Of a DNA stretch of 11,587 nucleotides, positions 1-6,935 are shown piece by piece. The DNA is from Candidatus Fermentithermobacillaceae bacterium UBA3907 (GTDB lineage: Bacteria; Bacillota; Sulfobacillia; Fermentithermobacillales; Fermentithermobacillaceae). A program made the translations under genes and the position numbers. Below the pieces are notes generated by a model. That model was not told where the DNA came from. It saw only the letters and a list, made by a program, of their open reading frames with translations, and ran no database searches. The number at the start of each line of letters is the position of its first letter. The stretch's first letter is position 1. The DNA lies in assembly GCA_002391545.1 (NCBI GenBank), contig DGFF01000101.1, positions 1-11,587 of the forward strand, in the 5' to 3' direction.

Positions 1-645
1 TAGTATCATTTTCTCTTGTCTCGGAGAAAGGACAAATCCAAAACCTGTGTTATCTGCCTCAGATAACGGGCAAAAAGAGGTGTATTGTCTTGCATCGGGC
101 AAATCCAACCTTCTTCTAATAGGCGGTATTTCAGTCATATTGTCTAGTATGATTCCCAACGCGCCATGTTCCTTAACAGCTAATCTAGCGATGGCACTTG
201 GATTTCCCCTAGAAAAGACTATCTTGTCTTTTACATCGACGTCCTCGTATGAGTTTGGTTCTTCTCCTTTTTCAATGTAAATTACTTCCGCCTCGACACC
301 TTGTGGATCGGTAGATTGGCTCCTTTGTATCAAACTCAATTTGTTTTCCCGATAGGAACACAATCTTATTCTGCCTTTGTCATCTAAGAGCACAAGTTCT
401 GCATCTAGACAATCCCATTCTTGAAAACTCGATTCGCACCACCAGGTCACCCCTGGTTTAGCAGGGAAAGAGATCACCTCTGCGGCAATACCTAGGTCCT
501 GCAAAGTGGAACAAACATAGTGTGCAGCCTGGCGAAACCCTGGACTCGCTTGAATTCTGTGATATTGGGTTATCGCGCTCACATATTGGAACGCTGCACC
601 TTTCATAAACTCTTGCTCAATCTTGGTTAGTTCATTTTGAAACAT
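1..645 (-). CDS. M28-like aminopeptidase with PA domain, N-terminal part (partial)
   Basis: I translated this minus-strand frame by hand: it is open for 215 codons from an ATG at 645 to the left edge, so the C-terminus is missing. A strong SD (GGAGGAGGTG on the minus strand, bases 651-660) sits 5 nt upstream. The N-terminal part (ASPGFRQAAHYVCSTLQDLG, residues 33-52) resembles the opening helix of M28 zinc aminopeptidases, where chain ends are trimmed by a di-zinc site. Residues ~120-215 look like a protease-associated (PA) insert: VDVKDKIVFSRG, then an Ala/Gly-rich helix with HGALGILLDN, then GFVLS. The zinc ligands would lie further along, outside the window, so catalysis cannot be confirmed. 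No signal peptide is visible, which suggests a cytoplasmic enzyme. The gene is divergent from the rhomboid gene. A DUF4910-type or other PA-containing peptidase is the main alternative. Confidence 0.65.
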   Translation of the reverse strand, partial: MFQNELTKIEQEFMKGAAFQYVSAITQYHRIQASPGFRQAAHYVCSTLQDLGIAAEVISFPAKPGVTWWCESSFQEWDCLDAELVLLDDKGRIRLCSYRENKLSLIQRSQSTDPQGVEAEVIYIEKGEEPNSYEDVDVKDKIVFSRGNPSAIARLAVKEHGALGIILDNMTEIPPIRRRLDLPDARQYTSFCPLSEADNTGFGFVLSPRQEKMIL

Positions 646-734
646 TGAGTCACCTCCTCCAATTAAGTTTTCGCATATCTCTGCGTAACTCCTTCCTGTA
701 TCGGTTGAGGTTATATCCAAATTCAAGTAAACTC

Positions 735-764
735 TTATCAACAGCGCGTACTATGTACTATAAT
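735..764 (+). promoter_or_regulatory. Candidate sigma-A-type promoter for the rhomboid gene
   Basis: A perfect TATAAT (759-764) lies 18 bp downstream of TTATCA (735-740), a 4/6 match to the -35 consensus. Transcription would begin near 771, giving a very short leader before the start at 790 or 799. The -10 box overlaps a tandem heptamer, GTACTAT at 748-754 and again at 755-761. The region 646-789 is divergent, but I could not settle on a matching minus-strand promoter for the peptidase gene. Confidence 0.5.
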
Positions 765-789
765 AATCGCCATTTCTAGGCGAGAAAGG

Positions 790-1503
790 ATGCTAACCTT
801 GATACCCATAAGAGACGTACAAATGACCCGCACGATACCATATATAAATTGGATCCTCATAATTGTGAACATATTGGTATTTTCTTTTCAACTTGGTCTT
901 CCTGAACCTGCCCTTCAGGCGTTTGTAGTCAAATGGGGAGTCATTCCCGGCATTCTTACTCAGCAAAAATATCTTCCTCCTCAGATCGTTCAGCAAACTG
1001 GCGGATGGCTCAGTCTGTTCACATCACTTTTCATTCATGTAGGATGGGTACATTTAATTGGCAATATGCTATATTTGTTCATTTTCGGTGATAATGTTGA
1101 AGATCTTCTTGGCCATTTCAGATATTTGATCTTTTATTTGGCTGTAGGTGTGTGTGCATCTCTAACCCACGTGATTTTTGATCCCAAATCTATGATCCCC
1201 ATGGTAGGAGCTAGTGGGGCGATTGCCGGTGTCTTAGGAGCGTACCTTGTGAACTTTCCTGGCGCTCGAGTGGTTGCTATGGTGCCTGTTGGGTGTTTCC
1301 TACCCATCATAGAAGTGCCTGCAGTCATTTTTCTCGCAGTATGGTTTTTAACCAACCTCCTTTCAGGTGTAGCTTCTATTGGGGTACAAGCTCAGGGAGG
1401 AGTAGCTTGGTGGGCGCACGTAGGTGGCTTTATTGCAGGTATAGTGATCTCAGCTTTGATGAGGAGAAGACAGTCGCATAATTCCCATCGTTATTACGCC
1501 TGA
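790..1503 (+). CDS. Rhomboid-family intramembrane serine protease
   Basis: This is a polytopic membrane protease that cleaves transmembrane segments of substrate proteins inside the bilayer. The 237-residue product has about six membrane segments. It carries the HxxxxH..GN motif of TM2 (H83, H88, N92), the nucleophile motif GASGA (Ser142) and the catalytic His210 in WWAHVGGFIAG, so the Ser-His dyad is intact. The opening MLTLIPIRD fits the family's usual M(I)PxRD start. The ATG at 790 is almost on top of its purines (GAGAAAGG), whereas a TTG at 799 has the SD-like GAGAAAGGA about 8 nt upstream and would give MIPIRD directly. The true start may therefore be 799. It looks monocistronic: about 115 bp with a promoter candidate follow. 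The substrate cannot be deduced. Confidence 0.93.
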   Translation: MLTLIPIRDVQMTRTIPYINWILIIVNILVFSFQLGLPEPALQAFVVKWGVIPGILTQQKYLPPQIVQQTGGWLSLFTSLFIHVGWVHLIGNMLYLFIFGDNVEDLLGHFRYLIFYLAVGVCASLTHVIFDPKSMIPMVGASGAIAGVLGAYLVNFPGARVVAMVPVGCFLPIIEVPAVIFLAVWFLTNLLSGVASIGVQAQGGVAWWAHVGGFIAGIVISALMRRRQSHNSHRYYA

Positions 1504-1540
1504 TTGTTAGAATCTAAGATACCTCACGCTTTTTTAGTTA

Positions 1541-1549
1541 TGCTATAGT
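1541..1549 (+). promoter_or_regulatory. Extended -10 promoter candidate for the FBPase gene
   Basis: TGCTATAGT at 1541-1549 matches an extended -10 element (TG-n-TATAGT, 5/6 to TATAAT). No good -35 hexamer is seen 16-18 bp upstream, which extended -10 promoters tolerate. Transcription would start near 1556, leaving a leader of about 60 nt before the GTG at 1619. The rest of 1504-1618 holds no gene that I can see. Confidence 0.4.
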
Positions 1550-1618
1550 AGAACCGTAAGTATAAAACATACCGGTTGTTAAAATCAATCACATCATAGA
1601 AATTTCGGAGGGATTAAA

Positions 1619-2716
1619 GTGGCAAAAATCACGCTTTCCGTAATCAAAGCGGACGTAGGGGGAATTGTAGGACATTCTGATGTTCATCCGGATCTCATGA
1701 AATCTGCCAGTAATTACTTGGCAGAACATGGGAAGAACCTGTTAATCGATTACTATGTAACCCACGTTGGTGACGATCTGGAGTTAATTATGACACACAA
1801 CCAGGGTGTCGATAGTAGCGAAATCCACAAATTGGCATGGGACGCTTTTATGGAAGCAACCGAAGTCGCAAGGCAGCTTAAATTATATGGGGCAGGCCAA
1901 GATTTGTTGGAAGATTCCTTCTCCGGAAACATAAAAGGCTTGGGTCCAGGAGTAGCAGAAATGGAGTTCGAAGAAAGACCATCTGAGCCTGTGGTAATCT
2001 TTATGGCTGATAAAACAGAGCCAGGTGCGTGGAACCTTCCTTTGTATAAGATATTCGCTGATCCATTTAATACAGCGGGCCTGGTAATAGATCCCAAAAT
2101 GCATCAAGGCTTCGATTTTGAAGTTCACGATCTGATTGAGAATAAAAAAGTGGTTTTCCATTGTCCCGAAGAAATATACGATATGCTTGTATTCATAGGA
2201 GCGCCTGGCAGATATTGCATAAAGTCAGTCTATTCTAGAACCTTAAACGAGATAGCGGCTACCTCATCTACACAGCGACTCAATCTTATGGCCGGTAGAT
2301 ACGTAGGCAAGGACGATCCTGTTTGCATCGTTAGGTGTCAGAGCGGAATGCCTGCAGTAGGAGAAGTCTTGGAACCTTTCTCTAAGCCTCATCTTGTGTC
2401 GGGATGGATGCGAGGTTCACACCATGGACCTTTAATGCCATGTAGCGAAAAGGCTAGCACCCCTACTCGATTTGACGGACCGCCTCGGGTTGTGGCTTTA
2501 GGTTTTCAGCTCTGCAACGGTAAACTCGTAGGGCCCCAAGACTATTTTGCCGACGTCGCGTATGATAGGGCAAGACAAAAGGCAAACGAAATAGCTGACT
2601 ACATGAGATCACTTGGACCATTCGAGCCGCACAGGCTAAGTCTTGATGAACTAGAATATACTACTATGCCTCAGGTCATGGAAAAATTGGCTCAAAGGCT
2701 AGTCCCAATAGAGTAG
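1619..2716 (+). CDS. fbp: Class V fructose-1,6-bisphosphate aldolase/phosphatase
   Basis: This is the bifunctional gluconeogenic enzyme of archaea and some thermophilic or anaerobic bacteria. It condenses glyceraldehyde-3-phosphate with dihydroxyacetone phosphate and then hydrolyses the product to fructose 6-phosphate, so unstable triose phosphates are drawn irreversibly into hexose synthesis. The 365-residue length is normal. The Mg-binding and catalytic positions known from the Sulfolobus enzyme can be matched: D12, H19, D52-D53, Q94, D131, and in GRYVGKDDP the Tyr228, Schiff-base Lys231 and D232-D233, with Tyr347 near the C-terminus. Nothing key is missing. The GTG start has a strong SD (GGAGGG, 1607-1612) 6 nt upstream. 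It has its own promoter candidate and is followed by a GC-rich hairpin, so it may be transcribed alone or read through into the next operon. Confidence 0.95.
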   Translation: MAKITLSVIKADVGGIVGHSDVHPDLMKSASNYLAEHGKNLLIDYYVTHVGDDLELIMTHNQGVDSSEIHKLAWDAFMEATEVARQLKLYGAGQDLLEDSFSGNIKGLGPGVAEMEFEERPSEPVVIFMADKTEPGAWNLPLYKIFADPFNTAGLVIDPKMHQGFDFEVHDLIENKKVVFHCPEEIYDMLVFIGAPGRYCIKSVYSRTLNEIAATSSTQRLNLMAGRYVGKDDPVCIVRCQSGMPAVGEVLEPFSKPHLVSGWMRGSHHGPLMPCSEKASTPTRFDGPPRVVALGFQLCNGKLVGPQDYFADVAYDRARQKANEIADYMRSLGPFEPHRLSLDELEYTTMPQVMEKLAQRLVPIE

Positions 2717-2736
2717 ATTTGTTTCAAAAAAGAGAC

Positions 2737-2768
2737 ACGGGGCTCTTCTTTGAGCAGACGAGCCCCGT
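2737..2768. terminator. GC-rich hairpin after FBPase (possible terminator or attenuator)
   Basis: ACGGGGCTC (2737-2745) and GAGCCCCGT (2760-2768) form a perfect 9-bp stem with a 14-nt loop. A second GAGC in the loop (2752-2755) offers a competing short stem with 2742-2745. On the plus strand the stem is not followed by a T-run, so it is not a textbook intrinsic terminator in that direction. On the minus strand six T residues follow about 5 nt after the stem. It lies between two co-directional genes, only ~20 nt before the next start, so RNA processing, 3'-end stabilisation or attenuation are all possible. Confidence 0.45.
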
Positions 2769-2786
2769 ATACAAGATGGTGGTGCC

Positions 2787-3737
2787 TTGATTTATTCATC
2801 GTTGGGTAAAACCGGCCTTGAAGTGTCTATGCTGTCTATGGGCAGCCTAGTTTTAGGACCTGCCCAATATAATTTGTCCACCCAAGAAAGTGAAAAACTA
2901 ATTCAGTATGGGCTAGATCAGGGGATAAATTTTTTCGATACCAGCGAGTTCTATGACGTATATCCACATCTTAAATATCTTAGTCAGAAAGAAAATGTGG
3001 TAATATCCTCTAGAAGTTACGCACCTTCCAAAGACCTAATGAAAGAAAGCCTAGAGCGAGCCAGAAGAGAACTACAAAGAGATAAAATAGAAATTTTTGG
3101 ATTGCACGAACAAGAATCTGCTCTCACATTGAAGGGTCACAGAGGAGCCTTAGAATATCTGGCTGAGTCACGGGAGAAAGGGCTAATTGACGCAGTGTCA
3201 GTTTCTACCCATTATGTTTCCTGCGTAAAGTCAGCAGCTATGCTGCCAGAAGTAGATGTTATTTTTGCCATATTAAACATGGAAGGTTTGGGGATAGCAG
3301 ACGGTTCGAAGGCTGATATGGAGGATGCCTTAGCGTTCGCGCGTTATATGGGTAAAGGTATATACATAATGAAAGCCCTAGGAGGAGGACATCTCTATCG
3401 CAATCCATATAAGGCTCTTTGCTACGCCAGAGATTTCCCTTATAAAGATAGCGTGTGCGTAGGATTTAAAAATGAAACCGAGATTCAGTTTGCGTGTAAA
3501 GTGTTTTGCTCTGAGATCACAGAAGAAGAAATTAATCGAGCACAATCCCAGATCCTTCGTACACCGAAAAAATTGGTAGTAGAAGAATGGTGCGAAGGTT
3601 GCGGTAAATGTGAACAAAAGTGCGGGTTTTCAGCCATATCAGTTGCAGACGGCAAAGCTGTAGTTGACGAATCTAAATGCATGTTATGTGGCTATTGCGC
3701 AAGGGTATGTCCGAATTTCTGCCTAAAGGTAATATGA
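2787..3737 (+). CDS. Aldo/keto reductase fused to C-terminal 2[4Fe-4S] ferredoxin domain
   Basis: Residues 1-~240 form an aldo/keto reductase (AKR) barrel, with GKTGLEVS at residues 7-14. Residues 265-316 are a bacterial-type ferredoxin domain with C269/C272/C275/C279 and C298/C301/C304/C308, enough for two [4Fe-4S] clusters. AKR-ferredoxin fusions of this type (COG1453-like) are known but their reactions are mostly unassigned; electron exchange between a nicotinamide or organic substrate and a low-potential carrier is the inference. Of the AKR tetrad, Asp51 and Tyr57 (FFDTSEFY) and His107 (FGLHEQ) can be placed, but the usual lysine strand reads VVISSRS, so Arg76 or a serine stands where Lys is expected. 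The TTG start has GGTGGTG (2778-2784) very close upstream. It heads a tight run with ruvX (19-nt gap). Confidence 0.88.
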   Translation: MIYSSLGKTGLEVSMLSMGSLVLGPAQYNLSTQESEKLIQYGLDQGINFFDTSEFYDVYPHLKYLSQKENVVISSRSYAPSKDLMKESLERARRELQRDKIEIFGLHEQESALTLKGHRGALEYLAESREKGLIDAVSVSTHYVSCVKSAAMLPEVDVIFAILNMEGLGIADGSKADMEDALAFARYMGKGIYIMKALGGGHLYRNPYKALCYARDFPYKDSVCVGFKNETEIQFACKVFCSEITEEEINRAQSQILRTPKKLVVEEWCEGCGKCEQKCGFSAISVADGKAVVDESKCMLCGYCARVCPNFCLKVI

Positions 3738-3756
3738 AGGATGGGGGTGGAGCCTG

Positions 3757-4188
3757 TTGAAAGGAAATTTGATCGGTATAGACTTGGGATCTAAGTATGT
3801 AGGCTTGTCTATAAGCGATGACTTAGGAGCGTTTGCACATCCTCTCACCACAATATATTATAAGAACCAGTCCCAAGTCATAAATGAGATTCTAGATCTC
3901 GCCTCAGAGCATGGAGCAACAGGCTTTGTCGTAGGAATTCCTAAAAATATGGATGGGACTTTGGGAGAATCTGGCATGCGATGTATGAGATTTGCAAAAA
4001 GGCTAGAGAACAGAAGCGGTTTACCTGTAGTGCTATGGGATGAGAGACTTACTACTTCTCAAGCAGAAAGAGAAATGATAGGCTTAGGGAAGTCAAGGCG
4101 TAAAAGAAGATCTAGTATCGATGAGGCGGCTGCTGTCTTGATTCTTGAGAACTACCTGCGTAACTTAGGCAATATTGAGCAGGAATAA
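3757..4188 (+). CDS. ruvX: RuvX/YqgF-family Holliday junction resolvase-like nuclease
   Basis: This is an RNase H-fold nuclease implicated in 16S rRNA 5'-end maturation (YqgF in E. coli) and proposed as a Holliday junction resolvase. The 143-residue length is typical. The acidic active-site positions are visible: Asp9 in GIDLGSKYVGLSISD, Asp95-Glu96 in WDERLTT, and Asp122 in the C-terminal SSIDEAAAVLILENYL. The basic stretch SRRKRRS just before Asp122 is usual for nucleic-acid binding here. The TTG start is supported by a G-rich SD (GGGGGTGG, 3743-3750) 6 nt upstream. The order ruvX, DUF1292, mltG is the conserved Firmicutes arrangement, which strongly supports all three calls. Confidence 0.95.
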   Translation: MKGNLIGIDLGSKYVGLSISDDLGAFAHPLTTIYYKNQSQVINEILDLASEHGATGFVVGIPKNMDGTLGESGMRCMRFAKRLENRSGLPVVLWDERLTTSQAEREMIGLGKSRRKRRSSIDEAAAVLILENYLRNLGNIEQE

Positions 4189-4208
4189 ACCGGAAAGGTA
4201 GTGATTAC

Positions 4209-4595
4209 GTGAATAAAAAAGATGATCGTAAACCCAATGAAACTGATGATACAGAAGAGTTAATGTATGATGATTTGATTGTTCTCACTGATGAAGAAGG
4301 GAATGAAGAAGTATTTAGGATCCTTATAGATGATTTGTTTGTTGAGGACCGACAATATGTTGTGCTCATGCCCTTGATTGAAGATCTCGAAGCTGAGGCA
4401 GAACTGGTTATCTTACGTGTTGAATCCTTGGAAGAAGGGGAAGCCACTTTAGTCACTATAAGCAGCGACGAGGAATGGGAAGAAATACTTAAAGCCTTTG
4501 AGGACCTTGAATTCATTGGTGAACTAGAAGACTACGAAATTGAAATCGAAGAGGTTGAGGAAGAAGAACCTGAAGACGAAGAACCTCAGCCGTAG
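4209..4595 (+). CDS. DUF1292 family (YrzB-like) acidic protein
   Basis: The function of this family is unknown. The product is 128 residues and very rich in Asp and Glu. The family core is clear: IVLTDEEGNEEVFRILIDDL, then QYVVLMPL, then VILRVES, ending in SSDEEWEEILKAFEDL. The length exceeds the ~90-100 residues common for the family because of an N-terminal linker and a C-terminal tail (about residues 108-128) made almost only of Glu, Asp, Pro and Gln. The GTG start has GGAAAGG (4192-4198) 10 nt upstream, slightly far. Its place between ruvX and mltG is the classic one, 20 nt after ruvX. Confidence 0.93.
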   Translation: MNKKDDRKPNETDDTEELMYDDLIVLTDEEGNEEVFRILIDDLFVEDRQYVVLMPLIEDLEAEAELVILRVESLEEGEATLVTISSDEEWEEILKAFEDLEFIGELEDYEIEIEEVEEEEPEDEEPQP

Positions 4596-4600
4596 GCGAC

Positions 4601-4618
4601 AGGTTGGCACAACCTTTT
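4601..4618 (+). terminator. Small hairpin with T-run between the DUF1292 gene and mltG
   Basis: AGGTTG (4601-4606) and CAACCT (4610-4615) form a 6-bp stem with a GCA loop, and four T residues run 4615-4618. The stem is short for a full intrinsic terminator and lies inside an operon-like run, so partial attenuation of mltG expression is the most it is likely to do. Confidence 0.3.
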
Positions 4619-4637
4619 ACAACAATCTAGATGAAGT

Positions 4638-5678
4638 GTGGACTTAATGGCAGGTTTGCGTGGACAACATAAAAAATATATAGGACTGGGTATAGCTGTC
4701 GTTGTGGCGCTTTGCGTTGGTGCGTGCGCCGCAATATTCTATGTTAGTTCATGCCCTCTTCCTGCAAATTCTGAACCTGTCATTGTGCGCATAGCCCCTG
4801 GTTCATCCACGAAGGATATTGCAGAGCTACTAAACAAAGAAGGATTGGTACGAAATCCGGATTGGTTTCGAATAGTTGCAAGGCTTATGCGCGCCGATGG
4901 AGAACTGAAGGCAGGCGAGTATCAAATCGAGGGAGGATTGTTCGTTTGGGATATAATCCAAGATCTAGTCGAAGGTAAAGTGCTATATCATCCTTTAACA
5001 GTGCCCGAAGGTTTGTGCGTTGAAGAAATCGCAGAAATCCTTGATACGCAGGGAATAGGAGACAAAGAAGTGTTCTTGGAAATAGCTAAGAACCCCGATC
5101 TTGTTGCAGATTTCGTGTCTCTCGATGAGCTAGAAGAAACGATGTACCCTGTAGAAGGATATCTATTTCCTGATACGTATTTGATCGAGAGGGATACTTC
5201 AGAAAAGGAAATCATGCTCATGATGATAAAACGCTTCTCAGAAGTTTTTACTCCAGAACTTAGGGAAAAAGCTGAGGAACAAGGGTTATCTGTTCACAAT
5301 GCCGCAACGTTAGCATCTATTGTTGAAAAAGAAGCTGTAGTGGATGAAGAAAGACCGATCATAGCAGCAGTCTATCTGAATAGACTTAGAATTGGTATGA
5401 AACTAGACGCAGATCCGACTGTTTTGTATGCCTTAGGGAAATACTCAGGGACACTTCTGTGGAAAGACCTTGAAATCGACTCTCCATTTAACACTTATAT
5501 ATATCCAGGATTGCCTCCTGGCCCCATATGCAATTTCGGCAAAGCATCTTTGGAAGCGGTGCTTAATCCCGCTGACGTCGACTATCTATACTTTGTCTCA
5601 AAGAACGACGGCACCCATGCGTTTGCCCGTACCTTTACTGAGCATCAGGAAAATGTGCTTATTTACCAGGGCGAGTAG
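4638..5678 (+). CDS. mltG: Endolytic murein transglycosylase MltG
   Basis: MltG is a single-pass membrane lytic transglycosylase that cleaves nascent peptidoglycan strands and sets their length. The 346-residue product has an N-terminal membrane anchor (about residues 14-36), a LysM-like part (VRIAPGSSTKDIAELL, residues 50-65), the EGYLFPDTY motif (173-181) and the YceG catalytic core. The catalytic glutamate is Glu230 in LASIVEKEA; the downstream LDADPTVLYALG and SPFNTYIYPGLPPGPI motifs are intact. The start is uncertain: GTG at 4638 and ATG at 4647 both lack a strong SD, and they differ by only three residues. It is the last gene of the ruvX run. Its 3' end overlaps the converging glycosyltransferase gene by 20 bp, leaving no room for a terminator between them. 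Confidence 0.95.
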   Translation: MDLMAGLRGQHKKYIGLGIAVVVALCVGACAAIFYVSSCPLPANSEPVIVRIAPGSSTKDIAELLNKEGLVRNPDWFRIVARLMRADGELKAGEYQIEGGLFVWDIIQDLVEGKVLYHPLTVPEGLCVEEIAEILDTQGIGDKEVFLEIAKNPDLVADFVSLDELEETMYPVEGYLFPDTYLIERDTSEKEIMLMMIKRFSEVFTPELREKAEEQGLSVHNAATLASIVEKEAVVDEERPIIAAVYLNRLRIGMKLDADPTVLYALGKYSGTLLWKDLEIDSPFNTYIYPGLPPGPICNFGKASLEAVLNPADVDYLYFVSKNDGTHAFARTFTEHQENVLIYQGE

Positions 5679-6807
5679 ACTTCTGAACAGTTTGGTAACA
5701 GTTAAGTAGATCAACACAAGTTTTCTTAATAGAAAATTTCTCAGCATTGTAAAGAGCGTTGGATCTCATGGTATCCATAAGATCACGGTTTTGTAGCAAC
5801 AACAACGCTTTCTCTGCTAGGCATTTTGCATCGTTTTCGCATAAAAACCCATCAACTCCGTGTTCGACCATGTCACGAACACCCAGCGCACCTACTGCCA
5901 CACAGGGGAGACCTGCTGCTTTAGCTTCGGCTATTACCAAGCCTTGGGTGTCAGTAAGAGAGGCAAATAAGAATAAGTCAGCGGATGCGTAGAAATGGGG
6001 CATCATTTCTGGGCTGATCTTACCTGTAAATACTATCCTATGAGATATACCTAGTTGCTCAGCAAGAGCGACCAATTCTTGCTTAAGAGGTCCATCTCCT
6101 ACAAAAAACATCATACAATCCAACTGTTTCTGGATAAGTGAGAATGCTTGTAACAAACACTCAGGATTTTTCTCCTTTGCAAGTCTTCCGCATGTAATAA
6201 GTATAGGGACGTGATCAGGAACATCATAAGTTCTGCGAATATAGGATTTATCACCATTCCTAAAGAGCTCAACTTCTATACCTGTAGGTATAACGAATAT
6301 TTCCGTATCAACATTTCGGTCTACTAAGTAATTTCGAATTGAAGGACTAGGAGCTATGAGAGCATCAACGCTTTTTGCAGTGCTTATTGCGGCTGTTTCT
6401 ACAAGGTCAGAAATATTTTCGCCAATTAGTGGCATATAATGAGAATACATGTTGTACATAGTATGGAATGTAAACACCACTGGAATCTCTAATAAATGTC
6501 CTATAGTTATGCCCATCTTGCCCAGATTAAAAGGTGAATGGGCATGAATCACGTCAGGAGACATCTCTTTTATCGCAAGCAGGTGTTTGGGATTCACAGG
6601 TACAGCAATGTAGTAGTCTGGGTTTGTAGGTGATTTGATGGCAGGAAAACGATAAACATTTGGCTCGGTAGTAGCATCAGGATACGAAGGGCAAAACACA
6701 GACACGTGGTGGCCCATTTCAGTTAGAGTCTCTTTTGTCAATTTTATTGAACGTGTGACACCTGAAACATACGGATAATAACTATCTGTCCACATTGATA
6801 TTTTCAT
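5659..6807 (-). CDS. GT4-family glycosyltransferase, probable diacylglycerol glucosyltransferase-like
   Basis: This is a GT-B fold glycosyltransferase of 382 residues. The N-terminal acceptor-side domain has MWTDSYYPYVSGV (residues 5-17) and DVIHAHSPFNLGKMG (85-99). The C-terminal nucleotide-sugar domain has CGRLAKEKN (206-214), FFVGDGPL (234-241) and LTDTQGLVIAEAKAAGLP (284-301). The E-x7-E donor motif reads Asp286-x7-Glu294, a known variation. The pattern is closest to membrane-associated diacylglycerol glucosyltransferases (alMGS type), but mannosyl or other acceptors cannot be excluded. The frame is open to an ATG at 6834, but I prefer ATG 6807: AGGTGA on the minus strand (6812-6817) lies 4 nt upstream and the protein then begins with the family-typical MKISMWTDSYYP. 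It is divergent from galU, which would supply UDP-glucose. Confidence 0.88.
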   Translation of the reverse strand: MKISMWTDSYYPYVSGVTRSIKLTKETLTEMGHHVSVFCPSYPDATTEPNVYRFPAIKSPTNPDYYIAVPVNPKHLLAIKEMSPDVIHAHSPFNLGKMGITIGHLLEIPVVFTFHTMYNMYSHYMPLIGENISDLVETAAISTAKSVDALIAPSPSIRNYLVDRNVDTEIFVIPTGIEVELFRNGDKSYIRRTYDVPDHVPILITCGRLAKEKNPECLLQAFSLIQKQLDCMMFFVGDGPLKQELVALAEQLGISHRIVFTGKISPEMMPHFYASADLFLFASLTDTQGLVIAEAKAAGLPCVAVGALGVRDMVEHGVDGFLCENDAKCLAEKALLLLQNRDLMDTMRSNALYNAEKFSIKKTCVDLLNCYQTVQKSTRPGK

Positions 6808-6876
6808 ACTATCACCTGCTTTAAAGTGTAACATAAGCTAGGGCTGCATAGCACCCTCAATCTCAGTTGGTTGAAC

Positions 6877-6904
6877 TTGAATATTTAACTCTTAAGGTTA
6901 GAAT
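6877..6904 (+). promoter_or_regulatory. Candidate promoter for galU
   Basis: TTGAAT (6877-6882, 4/6 to the -35 consensus) and TAGAAT (6899-6904, 5/6 to the -10 consensus) are 16 bp apart. Transcription would start near 6911, about 25 nt before the galU ATG. I found no convincing minus-strand promoter for the divergent glycosyltransferase in 6808-6935. Confidence 0.45.
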
Positions 6905-6935
6905 AGGTTTAGAATTCCCGAAAGGAGCATGATAA

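Noticed and set aside
47..280. Plus-strand open frame of 77 codons near the left edge
   Set aside because: It lies antisense within the minus-strand peptidase gene, which has a strong SD, domain-like sequence and no stop over 215 codons.
1508..1518. TTAGA-A-TCTAA near-palindrome after the rhomboid gene as a terminator
   Set aside because: Five AT-rich pairs around a single base cannot form an RNA hairpin loop and no T-run follows directly.
1753..2097. Minus-strand open frame of 114 codons inside the FBPase gene
   Set aside because: The plus strand there encodes a conserved enzyme with all catalytic residues; the antisense product has no recognisable family features.
2776..2790. Four-codon minicistron (ATG GTG GTG CCT TGA) overlapping the TTG start of the reductase
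   Set aside because: It has no SD of its own and is short enough to occur by chance; a coupling role is not supported.
6808..6834. Upstream ATG at 6834 as the start of the glycosyltransferase
   Set aside because: It lacks an SD, and the ATG at 6807 has AGGTGA close upstream and gives the family-typical N-terminus.
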